Source: Paenibacillus andongensis
Lineage (GTDB): Bacteria; Bacillota; Bacilli; Paenibacillales; NBRC-103111
Length of the DNA: 64,000 nucleotides
Direction: 5' to 3'
Assembly: GCF_025369935.1 (NCBI RefSeq)
Contig: NZ_CP104467.1
Span: 6,889,001 to 6,953,000 of the forward strand
The position numbers and the translations under genes are program-made. Below the pieces are notes generated by a model, which was given only the letters and a program-made list of their open reading frames with translations, was not told the DNA's origin and ran no database searches. Below, in pieces: positions 51,255-60,326 of the stretch (its first letter is position 1; every line of letters starts with the position of its first letter).

Positions 51255-53489
51255 TTATAAATCCGTCTGACTAATGGTTTCCACTTCATGATCACCGGAA
51301 TAGACCAAGGCATAAGGCGGGATATGAATGTCGCCAGCGCCATCCTTGTGGAAACCTGTGCCCTCGGCGTCTATCCAAATGTCCTGCACATAGACAACCC
51401 CTTTAATCCGGGAAATAGCGCCATAAATATCGCCCTTATAGACAGTCCGGCCAAAACGCCAGCCTTCCGAGCCTTGCCCATGATCCATCGGCTGCAGCAA
51501 AAGCTTGAGCTCCTGCATGATTCGGCGCTGTTCATCTTTGTGCTTGGGTTCCATTACCACGACAGCGTGAACCGTTATTTTAATATATTCGGCGGGAATC
51601 ACATGTAGTTCTGTGGTCAAAAGACGATGCCGATCTAGATGCTGTTTGATCGTTTGCAAGAAGCCCTTGCCTGCTTTCGGCTTATCGCTCTCGCTATATG
51701 GAACGACCACGACGGTCATCTGCGCGGGCGCTTTGACCTTCGGATAATCCCGCATGCCTGGCTTGTACAGCGGGATTGCCTTCACACGCGCGACACGCAG
51801 ACCCGGCGTCGCCTTCGCGATCGCCTCGTAGTCCTCGCCAGTCACGGCGCGCGTCGGCGCGTCGAGCTCGCGCCGCACGCGAAGCTTTGCCTGCGTGAGC
51901 GTCTCCGCTTCGAGGCCGCCTCGCGCCGGGAACGGATTCGTCACACGCACGCCTTTGGTATTCGTGAAGCCGGTCACGAGGCCATCCTTCACGTTGCCTC
52001 GCACTCCGCCGCCCGCTTGCAGCGCCAGGAACCGAATATTCGGTTCCACGGACTTGGGCGGAGTGAGACCCGCTTCGTTATTACCGAAGCGGATCGTCCC
52101 TGCCGCAGCGTCGTAGACGTAATGCCTGTCCGTGGACTTCGAATTATCGAAGTCATCCACGGACTGCCAGTCGTCCCAAACGACGTCTCGCTCTCCGCGC
52201 GGTCGGTAACCAACCTGCAGCAGCATGCTGCTGGGCTTATACATCCGGCCACGGCTGATTTCAAAGGTCTGGCTGGGCAGACCTCTGCTGCCTCCGACAA
52301 AACGGCCATAGTCGAACTCGGCCGTGTAAGCAATAAGCCGTATCCGCTGCGCGCCTTGCGGCGGGATACGCCCGTTCACCCCATCGCCGAAACGCAGACG
52401 GGTGGTGCGCAGAGCCGAGTCCTGCTGCAGCTGGCAGCAGAGATCGTCCGGCTCGCAGTCCTCGAGCTCCGCGACGATGTGCCAGTCGCGCCAGTGCCCT
52501 TGCTCGTCCTGCACCTGCACAGTGTGCAGGCCGTTGTAAGCGAGGTACGAGCTTACCTCGAAGCTCTGGTCAGGCTCACCTGAGCTATCAAAAGCAGTGA
52601 CTTCGCTGAAGGTTTCCTGCTCAGCTGCTTTCACCGCATTGAGACTAACCTTCTCAATCTTCGGAGACAGCTCATAGCCGTCCTCCTCGAGTGTACAGCA
52701 AATCCAGAATCGGCTGCGATCATCCGCTGGGTAAAGCGCCATCGGCTTCATCTCCGACGTAATCTGAAACCGGAGCTCTCCGCTTTGCGACAAATGAACC
52801 GTTGAGTCGCTTATCTGTTCGATAGGCAGCCAACTTTCACTCTGCCCCTGCTGCCCAGCCCCCGCGAACGTCCATGCCACCTTAGCAGAAGAAATCATCG
52901 GCGTTGTCCCATCTTCATTGTGACCCAACGTTACCGGATAGCGGTCAAACAGCTTAAAAGCAATCGAAATCTCCGTTTGCTCAGGCAGCGCTCTATCGAA
53001 CCCGAGATACAAATGCGCGCCCTTACGTGCATCAGGTCCAAAAGCATAATAAGCAATCTTAGCGTGATTATTCGATGTAAAATCACCTGCCGCCGTCTCC
53101 GTGCGCACCAGCACTTTCTCCAGCTCGGAAGGAACAAGATGCACCGTCTCTATTGTCTCAAACCGCTGGTCCATCGCTTGCAGCGGTGTCCCTTTGGGGA
53201 GCACAAGCTGCTGCTGTAAACCAGCAAACGCCACATCACAAACCGCAGATACAGCTTCACGAGGCTTAATCCCAAGCAGCTTAAGAAACTTCCGTTCACT
53301 GCGCTCCGTCACCCGGTTTAGGTAATACTGCTGCATCTCCGTCATCCATGACATCAATTCCAGCAGCGTAATCCCCGGGTCATGCTCATTCTCATCCGTC
53401 CACTCCGGAAAAAGCTTCGGTATCGACTTCCGAGCCTCCAGCACCATCTGTTCAAACATACGATCATCCAAATTAGGTATCGGCAGCAC
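51255..53489 (-). CDS. Baseplate assembly protein J-like (second), eCIS wedge component
   Basis: Protein of 744 residues starting MLPIPNLDDRMFEQMVLEAR, then FPEWTDENEHDPGITLLELMSWMTEMQQYYLNRV, the usual N-terminus of the putative baseplate assembly proteins TIGR02243-type. The C-terminal third has the gpJ core (GLEAETLTQAKLRVRRELDAPTRAVTGEDYEAIAKATPGLRVARVKAI). It starts with GTG; the ribosome site GGTGA is weak and abuts the end of the IS607-type insertion, so its original promoter-proximal link to the upstream baseplate gene is broken by 1.47 kb. A G+C-rich patch at 51.73-52.03 kb differs from neighbours. Confidence 0.85.
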   Translation of the reverse strand: MLPIPNLDDRMFEQMVLEARKSIPKLFPEWTDENEHDPGITLLELMSWMTEMQQYYLNRVTERSERKFLKLLGIKPREAVSAVCDVAFAGLQQQLVLPKGTPLQAMDQRFETIETVHLVPSELEKVLVRTETAAGDFTSNNHAKIAYYAFGPDARKGAHLYLGFDRALPEQTEISIAFKLFDRYPVTLGHNEDGTTPMISSAKVAWTFAGAGQQGQSESWLPIEQISDSTVHLSQSGELRFQITSEMKPMALYPADDRSRFWICCTLEEDGYELSPKIEKVSLNAVKAAEQETFSEVTAFDSSGEPDQSFEVSSYLAYNGLHTVQVQDEQGHWRDWHIVAELEDCEPDDLCCQLQQDSALRTTRLRFGDGVNGRIPPQGAQRIRLIAYTAEFDYGRFVGGSRGLPSQTFEISRGRMYKPSSMLLQVGYRPRGERDVVWDDWQSVDDFDNSKSTDRHYVYDAAAGTIRFGNNEAGLTPPKSVEPNIRFLALQAGGGVRGNVKDGLVTGFTNTKGVRVTNPFPARGGLEAETLTQAKLRVRRELDAPTRAVTGEDYEAIAKATPGLRVARVKAIPLYKPGMRDYPKVKAPAQMTVVVVPYSESDKPKAGKGFLQTIKQHLDRHRLLTTELHVIPAEYIKITVHAVVVMEPKHKDEQRRIMQELKLLLQPMDHGQGSEGWRFGRTVYKGDIYGAISRIKGVVYVQDIWIDAEGTGFHKDGAGDIHIPPYALVYSGDHEVETISQTDL

Positions 53490-53529
53490 TTGTGCTCACC
53501 GTTGCCAAAAACTTATAAAACTATGAACA

Positions 53530-53672
53530 ACAGATACTAGCTTATAAGTATTGTTTGCTTCCTGCTTCGTTGTGTCCGATTTTGCCAAAGGGCTACTTTC
53601 GTTTGGTGTGACACTCCACAGGCGTAAATTCGGATGCAACGCGTCCTACATATTAGCGGTAATGTTAACGTG
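53530..53672 (-). ncRNA. Candidate omega-RNA (reRNA) 3' of tnpB
   Basis: The non-coding stretch directly after the tnpB stop on the minus strand holds GCGT/ACGC and CACACCAAA/TTTGG-type stems and ends in GAAGCAGGAAGCAAACA, which resembles the 3' end of transposon-end RNAs that guide TnpB. In such systems the RNA overlaps the end of tnpB and continues into flanking DNA, which serves as guide. Exact borders are not determined. Confidence 0.4.
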
Positions 53673-54797
53673 TTATATCGCTAATTGCTTTCCATAACGT
53701 GAAAGGTTGATCGAAGCATTCAGGTCTCTATCCATACTCAAGCCACAAGAACAGACATACACTCGATCAGATAGTTTCAACTCCTTCTTCACGCCCCCAC
53801 AAGAGGAACACATTTTAGAAGAAGGAAACCACCTGTCAGCTTCCACAAGTACAATCCCATTTTTCTCGCACTTGTAAGATAGCTTAGCCTTGAAATCGTG
53901 TAGCTTTTGCTCTGCAACCGCTTTAGACAGGTACTTGTTCTTCATCATCCCGCTCACATTCAAGTCTTCAATCACAATTTTCGATGGCTTGGTTTTCACA
54001 ATCGAATTTGTCACTTGATGAATGTGGTTGTTACGGGTGTTCGCTAACTTCCTATGAAGCAAACGTATCTGTTTTTCTTGTTTTACAATGTTGCTCGTCT
54101 TGGCGTAACGGCTTCCCTCCTTGTTCATTTCGTATTTACGGGAAACGCTTCTCTGCAACCTGCGAAGCCGTTTCTTCATCTTGCGTACTGCCTTGGTTTT
54201 ATTGATGTTCTTATGCTTGATACCGTCTGAACGAACCGCTAAGTCTTTCACACCCAGGTCTATTCCAAGAGTAACGTCCGCCAATTCTACCGCAGCTGTT
54301 TTTTGTTCCACACCCACTGCTATATACCAATACTTTCCGTCAAAACTAAGTCGCGGCTGGGTGTACTTTGTATGCATCGGAAGTTTTTCAGCTGTTTCTA
54401 TCCAGCCCACTTTCTCGATAAGCACTCTGTTTTCTTGTACTTTGAGTTTAACGGTATCGTTGTAGAAGGCAGGTTTTGAGCGTTTTCTACTCTTGAACTG
54501 CGGATACTTTGCTTTCTTTTTGAAGAACTTTTTGAACGCTTCGCAAGCATCTTTAATCGCTTGTTTGGTCACATTGTTCGATACTTCATATAACCAAGCG
54601 TATTCTTCTGTTTGTTTCAAAAGGGTTAACTCTTTGCGCAAGTCTTCATCAGGGATGAACTTACCGCCGTTCTCGTAGTTTGCTTGTTGCCGATTTAACG
54701 CCCAATTGTACGCCCAACGTGCAGTTCCTGCGGATTTCCAGAGTTGTTTCTCTTGTTCGGGTGTTGGCTTTAGCCTAACTTTTTTCGCTAGAATCAT
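53673..54797 (-). CDS. tnpB: TnpB RNA-guided nuclease of an IS607-type element
   Basis: TnpB protein of 374 residues. N-terminal HTH-like KKVRLKPTPEQEKQLWKSAGTARWAYNWAL; RuvC-like catalytic residues D180 (TLGIDLGVKDL), E277 (IVIEDLNVSGM) and D358 (DRDLNAS); zinc finger Cys330, Cys333, Cys349 and Cys351. All three acidic residues are present, so it may be active. A 42-codon remnant of a serine recombinase (IS607 TnpA) lies just upstream, so I assign it to IS607 rather than IS200/IS605. It is inserted between two eCIS baseplate genes in the same direction. Confidence 0.92.
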   Translation of the reverse strand: MILAKKVRLKPTPEQEKQLWKSAGTARWAYNWALNRQQANYENGGKFIPDEDLRKELTLLKQTEEYAWLYEVSNNVTKQAIKDACEAFKKFFKKKAKYPQFKSRKRSKPAFYNDTVKLKVQENRVLIEKVGWIETAEKLPMHTKYTQPRLSFDGKYWYIAVGVEQKTAAVELADVTLGIDLGVKDLAVRSDGIKHKNINKTKAVRKMKKRLRRLQRSVSRKYEMNKEGSRYAKTSNIVKQEKQIRLLHRKLANTRNNHIHQVTNSIVKTKPSKIVIEDLNVSGMMKNKYLSKAVAEQKLHDFKAKLSYKCEKNGIVLVEADRWFPSSKMCSSCGGVKKELKLSDRVYVCSCGLSMDRDLNASINLSRYGKQLAI

Positions 54798-54815
54798 CTG
54801 CTAACAACTCCTTAA

Positions 54816-54941
54816 TCATCCGCTTGGCTTAATCCTAATTCCGCTGCCAATGTCTATGATGACCTCAAATGAGTATCCTTTAGCGATCATATACATTCCC
54901 ACGTTCTCTGCTTGACGCTCCAAATCATCTTTCTGTTTTGA
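54816..54941 (-). pseudogene. Truncated IS607 TnpA serine recombinase fragment
   Basis: Forty-one residues (SKQKDDLERQAENVGMYMIA, then KGYSFEVIIDIGSGIRIKPSG) match the catalytic domain of IS607-type serine recombinases around the SxxDQ-like to GSG region. Both the N-terminal MerR-like DNA-binding part with the catalytic Ser and the rest of the protein are absent; after a stop, MIKELLA in another frame looks like the next bit. It cannot catalyse transposition. Confidence 0.65.
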
Positions 54942-54961
54942 TTATGTTAAAACAATTAATA

Positions 54962-57900
54962 CTACAAAGCATTCACAACCACCTTGTGCTTGCCGCTCAC
55001 AATGATTCCGTGCGGGAGCGCCGGGAGGCGGTTCACGTCGAGTTCCGTACGTTCACTGTCCTCAATCTCGTACACGGTCATGTAAAGCTTCTCTACATGA
55101 CTGATCACTCGTATTGATTTCAACAATGCGTAGAAAACGGAGGGGTGAATTTGCTGCCCGATACCCCAGCCTTTTCCATCGAAATTACCTGTTAGCGGAT
55201 CAAGGAAGCGGTTCAGCTTCTCCAACGCCTGAATTTCGGTAGCTACTACGGCGTCCATCCCCTCAACAGCGACGATCGCCGAAACGGAAATTTCCATATA
55301 GACAGGCTCAATCACTTGAAGCCGCTCTGGGAAAGCAACCAAGCTGGAAGCCCGCTGTAGTATATACCTCTCTACCTGCTTCTTCAGCTCTGGAAATGCG
55401 GAGCTTCCCTTCTGCCCTTCTTTTGGCAGCACCACTAAAGTCATAGCTCCGATTTCTTTGTGCATATAGGCGTTCCGATTCGGTATGCACGTGACTTTTG
55501 CAATGTTCGGATAAGCCTCACGCGCTAGCCACTCGTAATCTTTGGACGATACGGCCCGATCACGATGCTTTAGCATTTCTGGACCGCGCTGCAAAGCTGA
55601 CTCCAGCTTTTCGGCTTGGCACCCGCCTGACGCTTGTTCTGGGTTATAAACCTCACCGACAAACGCAATAGAGTCCTGCATCTGGTTAATCATCCTAGCC
55701 CCTACGTTTCCGACTTGCCCAGACGTAACTTGATAAGTTACCTTCAGCTGCTCCAGCCCACCCTTTGGCGGCCGCATGCCATGGATACCGTCACCTACAC
55801 GGATACGTCCAAACGTACGATCAATCATATAATGACGATCCCGATTGCCGGAGTCCGCCATCTGGCGAACTGCCGTCCAGCGAACCCAGAGCTGAAGTAA
55901 ATTCCCCTCGGAATCCCGACTAATCTCCATAAGTGGAGTCCCAACACGTTCGTACTCAGTGATCTCCTCTTCTGTCACAAACTCCGTCTCATCCACCCAA
56001 ACCTCTTCTGAGACAATCCCGCTTCTGCTGAGCTGGTATTCCGTTTCTTCCAGCCCTTTGGAATCGGGAATTTCCCCGATAATCGTCTCCTGCTGAAGCA
56101 CTTGAACCGTATTCATATACAGGCCCTGAATGGTAGGAATTTGTATCCGACCGGAACGATCATCATATTTATCATCACGATTAACGGCACGAATCCAATA
56201 GCCATCTTTCCCAAACAACGACGCCCCTGCAAAATCTGATGGACCAACGAATTGCACGGTACCGCTCTGGGTCAAACCGTTCGTATCATCGATCACCTTG
56301 AGTGCTGCCCATTCGGCATGGCTCCCCGGGATCAAACCAGTTCGCAAATACTCCCATTCGAGTAGCGGCATGTCCTGCTCCGAGAAACGTTGCTGTTTCA
56401 CGGAAACGAACATCGATATCGGGCCTTTTACTGGCGGTGTATCAAAAGAAAGATGCAAGGCAGGATGACGGCCCTCCAAAGGTTGAAAGGGCTCAAACCC
56501 CCCCTCCAGCTGACGGCTATGCCGAGTCCGATCCTCAAACACCGTATTATTCAGTGCTAAGCAGCGTTCTGAAGGGTAGAGACGATCACCATACTGATAG
56601 GTTAGGGACACATCATCCACCCAAGGTGATAGATAGATCGCTTGCGCCACATACGCATTCTCGATATGTAAAATCCGCGCTCGGATCCAGCAATTTTCAT
56701 TACCGTTCACATATGTCGCTTCTAGATCAGCCGGACAACGGAAGTGAATTTCTTTGCGTACCTTCTGCTCCTGCGGATAATAAAACAGCTTCTCTGCTTC
56801 CTTCCCCACATCCAGCCGCAACCAAGTTGCCCCATTCCAATACTCCCAAGCGACCTCCATAACAGTGACGTGAGTAACTGGCGGCTTATCGAACTTGGAT
56901 TTTTTCATTACCATTTTCCAATCGACTTGTTCCGTCAGCTCCGGCTGAAACCGATTCTGAATCGCTTGCAGCCCAAAGCTCAGCTTAATATCTCCGTCTT
57001 TTTTCGTAAAAACTTCCTGACTCCCGATGTAAAAGGAACCATAAAGCGCAAACTGATCACCAAACGGATAAAACCCCGATGGGTCCGCACCAATATCATT
57101 GTAAAACATCTGATCAGGTCGAACGCCACCTGTTTCCAGTGTATCAACATAATCCGTTTTAAATGAGATGTTATCCATGGACAGCTTGCTGTCCGCCAGC
57201 GTTCTGCCACCGCTCATCAGCGGTTTAAGGCGACACTGTATCCAGCGTCCGGATACCCCGTTCACTTCTCGCAGAGCAATCTCACCCGCCACTGCTTTCA
57301 ACAGAGTAACCCGATTCCTCTTAGCCTCTACGTGATCAAAAGCCTTCCAGCCTTCCTCTGTGGCATATAACCACTCTGTTAGCTCGGGATCTGCCAGCTG
57401 ATTAGACATCGAAAGTTCATCAAAACGTCGCTTCGAGTTACGGAATTCAATTTCAATACGAGCCGTATTGTGCACGGTGAAAAGCGAGCTGTGCTCCAAA
57501 TAAATGGCATGCTCCTGCAAATTGTCGCCATCCTGCAAGCGGAAAAGCGCCGTCGGCGCTGCATGCCCTTGCCGAGATGCCGTGACGAACTCTTCGGATA
57601 TGCGAATAATCATATCCTGTTTGCGGCTCGTCATGTACACATCCGTAAGCAGCGCAGGAGTCAATAACGCGCTGCGATCGGTCTCATACAAGATGCTGCC
57701 TTCTTCCGCTGCAGCCGCAACTTGTGTGCCTGCCGAGATGAACACGGATTCCTTCGTACCCTCGTTCAGCGCAAACGTCAAGTAACTTCGGGCAGGACGT
57801 GCCGGAAGCAGCGTCACATCGAACATGTTGAGAAACGATATCAAATTTTTCGTAGGCACTCGGTTCAATCGCTTGATATTGTCCTGGAACATATCAGCGA

Positions 57901-58036
57901 ACATCAAGAACAGCGCGGAACCCGGATCCGGATTTTCAGGCGTGAACCGCCACTCAGGCGTATAGTACGGCGCCATCTCTTTCATTTGCGCGATCAGATC
58001 GGGTAAATCTCTGGAATCAATTTTGGGAGGTTGCAC
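54962..58036 (-). CDS. Baseplate assembly protein J-like (first, large), eCIS Afp11-like wedge component
   Basis: Protein of 1024 residues. N-terminus DLPDLIAQMKEMAPYYTPEWRFTPENPDPGSALFLMFADMFQDNIKRLNRVPTKN is typical of Afp11-like putative baseplate proteins. The C-terminal gpJ-like core is seen at about 765-900 (HYMIDRTFGRIRVGDGIHGMRPPKGG, then LQRGPEMLKHRDRAVSSKDYEWLAREAYPNIAKVTCI). In contractile injection systems such proteins form the wedges around the spike. It starts with GTG behind GAGGAGGTGGAGCT. It follows gp25 by 53 bases and precedes the inserted IS607-type tnpB. Confidence 0.88.
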   Translation of the reverse strand: MQPPKIDSRDLPDLIAQMKEMAPYYTPEWRFTPENPDPGSALFLMFADMFQDNIKRLNRVPTKNLISFLNMFDVTLLPARPARSYLTFALNEGTKESVFISAGTQVAAAAEEGSILYETDRSALLTPALLTDVYMTSRKQDMIIRISEEFVTASRQGHAAPTALFRLQDGDNLQEHAIYLEHSSLFTVHNTARIEIEFRNSKRRFDELSMSNQLADPELTEWLYATEEGWKAFDHVEAKRNRVTLLKAVAGEIALREVNGVSGRWIQCRLKPLMSGGRTLADSKLSMDNISFKTDYVDTLETGGVRPDQMFYNDIGADPSGFYPFGDQFALYGSFYIGSQEVFTKKDGDIKLSFGLQAIQNRFQPELTEQVDWKMVMKKSKFDKPPVTHVTVMEVAWEYWNGATWLRLDVGKEAEKLFYYPQEQKVRKEIHFRCPADLEATYVNGNENCWIRARILHIENAYVAQAIYLSPWVDDVSLTYQYGDRLYPSERCLALNNTVFEDRTRHSRQLEGGFEPFQPLEGRHPALHLSFDTPPVKGPISMFVSVKQQRFSEQDMPLLEWEYLRTGLIPGSHAEWAALKVIDDTNGLTQSGTVQFVGPSDFAGASLFGKDGYWIRAVNRDDKYDDRSGRIQIPTIQGLYMNTVQVLQQETIIGEIPDSKGLEETEYQLSRSGIVSEEVWVDETEFVTEEEITEYERVGTPLMEISRDSEGNLLQLWVRWTAVRQMADSGNRDRHYMIDRTFGRIRVGDGIHGMRPPKGGLEQLKVTYQVTSGQVGNVGARMINQMQDSIAFVGEVYNPEQASGGCQAEKLESALQRGPEMLKHRDRAVSSKDYEWLAREAYPNIAKVTCIPNRNAYMHKEIGAMTLVVLPKEGQKGSSAFPELKKQVERYILQRASSLVAFPERLQVIEPVYMEISVSAIVAVEGMDAVVATEIQALEKLNRFLDPLTGNFDGKGWGIGQQIHPSVFYALLKSIRVISHVEKLYMTVYEIEDSERTELDVNRLPALPHGIIVSGKHKVVVNAL

Positions 58037-58089
58037 AGCTCCACCTCCTCTCTGTACGTATCGTCATCGCTTCCGCAGCCAGCCTCTCT

Positions 58090-58491
58090 CTATTTCGATC
58101 CTTCGAATAAGTAAAACGGATATACTTGGTTAAACAGGTTATTCGTCGTACGTACTTGGTATGAAATATGAATCATCACCTTAGCAGGATCATCTTCTTC
58201 CGGAATGGCTTTTACATCGACTTCATGAACCCTAGGTTCCCAGTTCCGAATGGCTTCCTCAATATTACTTTGGAGCAAATGAAGCGTTGTATCATCCGTT
58301 AACCCAAAGATAAATTCCTGAACACCGCAACCAAAGCTCGGGCGCATAACCCGTTCCCCTTGTGTGGTCCCCAGAATAACACGGATCGCTTCGGCGATGT
58401 CTTCCTCATACTCAGACATTCGGATTCGCCCTGTCGCAGGATCGACCTGAATGGGGAATTTCCAACCTCGTCCCAAAAATGCTTCCGACAC
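58090..58491 (-). CDS. gp25-like baseplate wedge protein (Afp9-like)
   Basis: Protein of 133 residues of the GPW/gp25 family: FLGRGWKFPIQVDPATGRI, then DIAEAIRVILGTTQGERVMRPSFGCGVQEFIFG. The EPR-like motif that joins sheath and baseplate appears as WEPRVHEVDV (about residue 92). It starts with GTG behind GAGGAGCG. It lies 17 bases after the spike gene. By homology it connects the inner baseplate to the sheath. Confidence 0.92.
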   Translation of the reverse strand: MSEAFLGRGWKFPIQVDPATGRIRMSEYEEDIAEAIRVILGTTQGERVMRPSFGCGVQEFIFGLTDDTTLHLLQSNIEEAIRNWEPRVHEVDVKAIPEEDDPAKVMIHISYQVRTTNNLFNQVYPFYLFEGSK

Positions 58492-58508
58492 CTCGTCACG
58501 CTCCTCTG

Positions 58509-59234
58509 CTAATTGATTTTGACCATACTGCCTTTAATATTAATGATACCGTCGGACTTCAGATCCAGTGTGGCCCCAGCTTTCAGCGCCATCGTGGCAG
58601 AAGCTTCTATGCTAATTTGGGTGGATTTGATTTTGATTTCCTTCGTACTTTCGATGCTGACCTCGCCTTTGGCGTTCAAGGTGATCTTCGAGGTTTGGCT
58701 CACAACCGAAATTTCATTCGCTGAGCCGCCCTTGATCGTAATCTTGTTGTTACCGCTTGAATCCGCAATTGAAATACTCTCATCTTTATCTTTCAATTCA
58801 ATGATTTGGCCTTTTTTCGTCTTAATCTTGATGCTCTCGTCACCACTTTTATCGTTGAAAGAAAGCTCATGACCCGAGCGTGATTTAATTATGCGCAAAT
58901 CATTTTTATCCGCGGGCGCAGGCGGCTTATTCTTCGGATTCCACAACATGCCGATGACGAAGGGCATTCGCAGCTCACCCAGATGAAAAGCGACTAAGAC
59001 TTCATCCCCTACCTCCGGTATAAAAAGGCTGCCCATTTCCTTACCGCCCATTAACGTCGCGATCCGGACCCAGTCCGTTTCGGTTTCTGTTTCCTGCATG
59101 GGAAGCTTGAGCTTCACTCGCCCCATTTTATCTGGATCGGTGTTATTCGTGACAATGGCGACCATGACGCCGCCTAGTTTCTGACTGGCAAAATCGGACA
59201 TGCCACCAATGGTAATATCGGGAGCTTTGAACAT
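58509..59234 (-). CDS. Spike protein, gp5/VgrG-C-like OB fold plus beta-helix
   Basis: Protein of 241 residues. Residues 20-110 are the OB-fold of phage baseplate V/gp5 (GGVMVAIVTNNTDPDKMGRVKLKLP, then DWVRIATLMGGKEMGSLFIPEVGDEVLVAFHLG, then PFVIGMLW). Residues 120-241 are beta-helix repeats (SIKIKTKKGQIIELKDKDES and EIKIKSTQISIEASATMALK). It is separate from the gp27-like hub, whose stop overlaps its start (TAATG). In VgrG and Pvc8 the two parts are fused. The needle tip would need a PAAR protein, none of which is seen in the visible operon. Confidence 0.9.
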   Translation of the reverse strand: MFKAPDITIGGMSDFASQKLGGVMVAIVTNNTDPDKMGRVKLKLPMQETETETDWVRIATLMGGKEMGSLFIPEVGDEVLVAFHLGELRMPFVIGMLWNPKNKPPAPADKNDLRIIKSRSGHELSFNDKSGDESIKIKTKKGQIIELKDKDESISIADSSGNNKITIKGGSANEISVVSQTSKITLNAKGEVSIESTKEIKIKSTQISIEASATMALKAGATLDLKSDGIINIKGSMVKIN

Positions 59235-60322
59235 TAGACCGCATTTCCTCCCAACTGAAACCGAGTTGTATAGCCTTCATCGTCATAAATATGTGTAGCC
59301 CCGGTAATATAGTAAGTCTGGTCGAACGATTTTCCAACACCACTGAGTTTGATATATCGCCCGGCTCGAATCTCAGGTATTCCAATGCATTCCCCGTTAC
59401 CGCTAATCAGCTTCATCGCTCGGCGATTCAAGATCGCATTCGCATAGCTTTTCGCTTCTTCCACCGAGGACACATTCGTGTACATATGCTCGACGAAATC
59501 ACCTTTTGATGCCAAGATATCCTTGCCCGTCTTGCTGTTTGAGCCCAGCTTCGTAATGCTAGCCGATTTACCCTCGATCACTTTCAGTTCTTTATTATCC
59601 CAAGCTCGAACGGTTACACCCGTAATTTGCTCAGCTAAATTCATATCAATCATTAAACTACGGAGAGTTTTCCCCATTTCTAGCGTCATCAATACTGTCA
59701 TCGCCGTGAGCGGCTTACGGAAATATAAGTTCTTCCCTACAACAAAGAAATCATAATTAACCAAATTAGCTAAATTTTGAATAAAGTGATAGTCATTAAT
59801 CTGACTCTGTGAAAGCGCGGGAAATTCCGTCGTCGTTGCATCAATATGTGTTTTGAAGCCATATGTTTTGGCGATTTCCTCAACAACATCACTATATTTC
59901 TTCTTATTCCACGAACGAGACTTGGTCCCTTTCATCATGAGATAAGAGATGTCCATCCCGCGCACGACAAGGCCAGGAGCACCCTCCTCGGGAAAATCAA
60001 CAACAACGGATGTAATCTGTCCTGAAAATACAGCAGTCATTTTATCTACATAACCCAAACTGATATCAATGACTTTGCCTAAGGAGAACGTAGACAGCCA
60101 CTGGAATTCATTATTCGTAATATCGTACGCATTCGCAATCCGAAATGAGAAGGAGTCTGCGGTACCATCGATGGAGGTTTCAACACGAAGAATATCTATG
60201 GCAATCGTGTCTGATATTTTCGTTCCATCTATGCTAATTATATAAGAAGGCGCATAAAAGTCTTTATACTTTTTGGCCAAATCGTCATAGGTAAATGAGC
60301 TCGTTTCCAAATCTAAGGCCAT
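59234..60322 (-). CDS. Baseplate hub, gp27/VgrG-N-like (phage late control D-type)
   Basis: Protein of 362 residues. Beta-barrels typical of gpD/gp27 (APSYIISIDGTKISDTIAID, then VETSIDGTADSFSFRIANAY, then SLGYVDKMTAVFSGQITSVVVDFPEEG, then RGMDISYLMM). The hub trimer forms the end of the tube channel and carries the spike. It follows the LysM protein gene by 4 bases and overlaps the spike gene by translation stop/start. Same operon as the other eCIS proteins. Confidence 0.9.
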   Translation of the reverse strand: MALDLETSSFTYDDLAKKYKDFYAPSYIISIDGTKISDTIAIDILRVETSIDGTADSFSFRIANAYDITNNEFQWLSTFSLGKVIDISLGYVDKMTAVFSGQITSVVVDFPEEGAPGLVVRGMDISYLMMKGTKSRSWNKKKYSDVVEEIAKTYGFKTHIDATTTEFPALSQSQINDYHFIQNLANLVNYDFFVVGKNLYFRKPLTAMTVLMTLEMGKTLRSLMIDMNLAEQITGVTVRAWDNKELKVIEGKSASITKLGSNSKTGKDILASKGDFVEHMYTNVSSVEEAKSYANAILNRRAMKLISGNGECIGIPEIRAGRYIKLSGVGKSFDQTYYITGATHIYDDEGYTTRFQLGGNAV

Positions 60323-60326
60323 CGGC

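Noticed and set aside
51639..52583. Open frame of 314 codons on the plus strand opposite the second baseplate-J gene
   Set aside because: It is a shadow caused by the G+C-rich patch; no ribosome site, Arg/His/Leu-rich translation without family, while the minus-strand protein matches a known family throughout.
53673..54797. IS200/IS605 assignment of tnpB
   Set aside because: No Y1 transposase or terminal hairpin pair was found, while the fragment upstream matches the serine recombinase of IS607.
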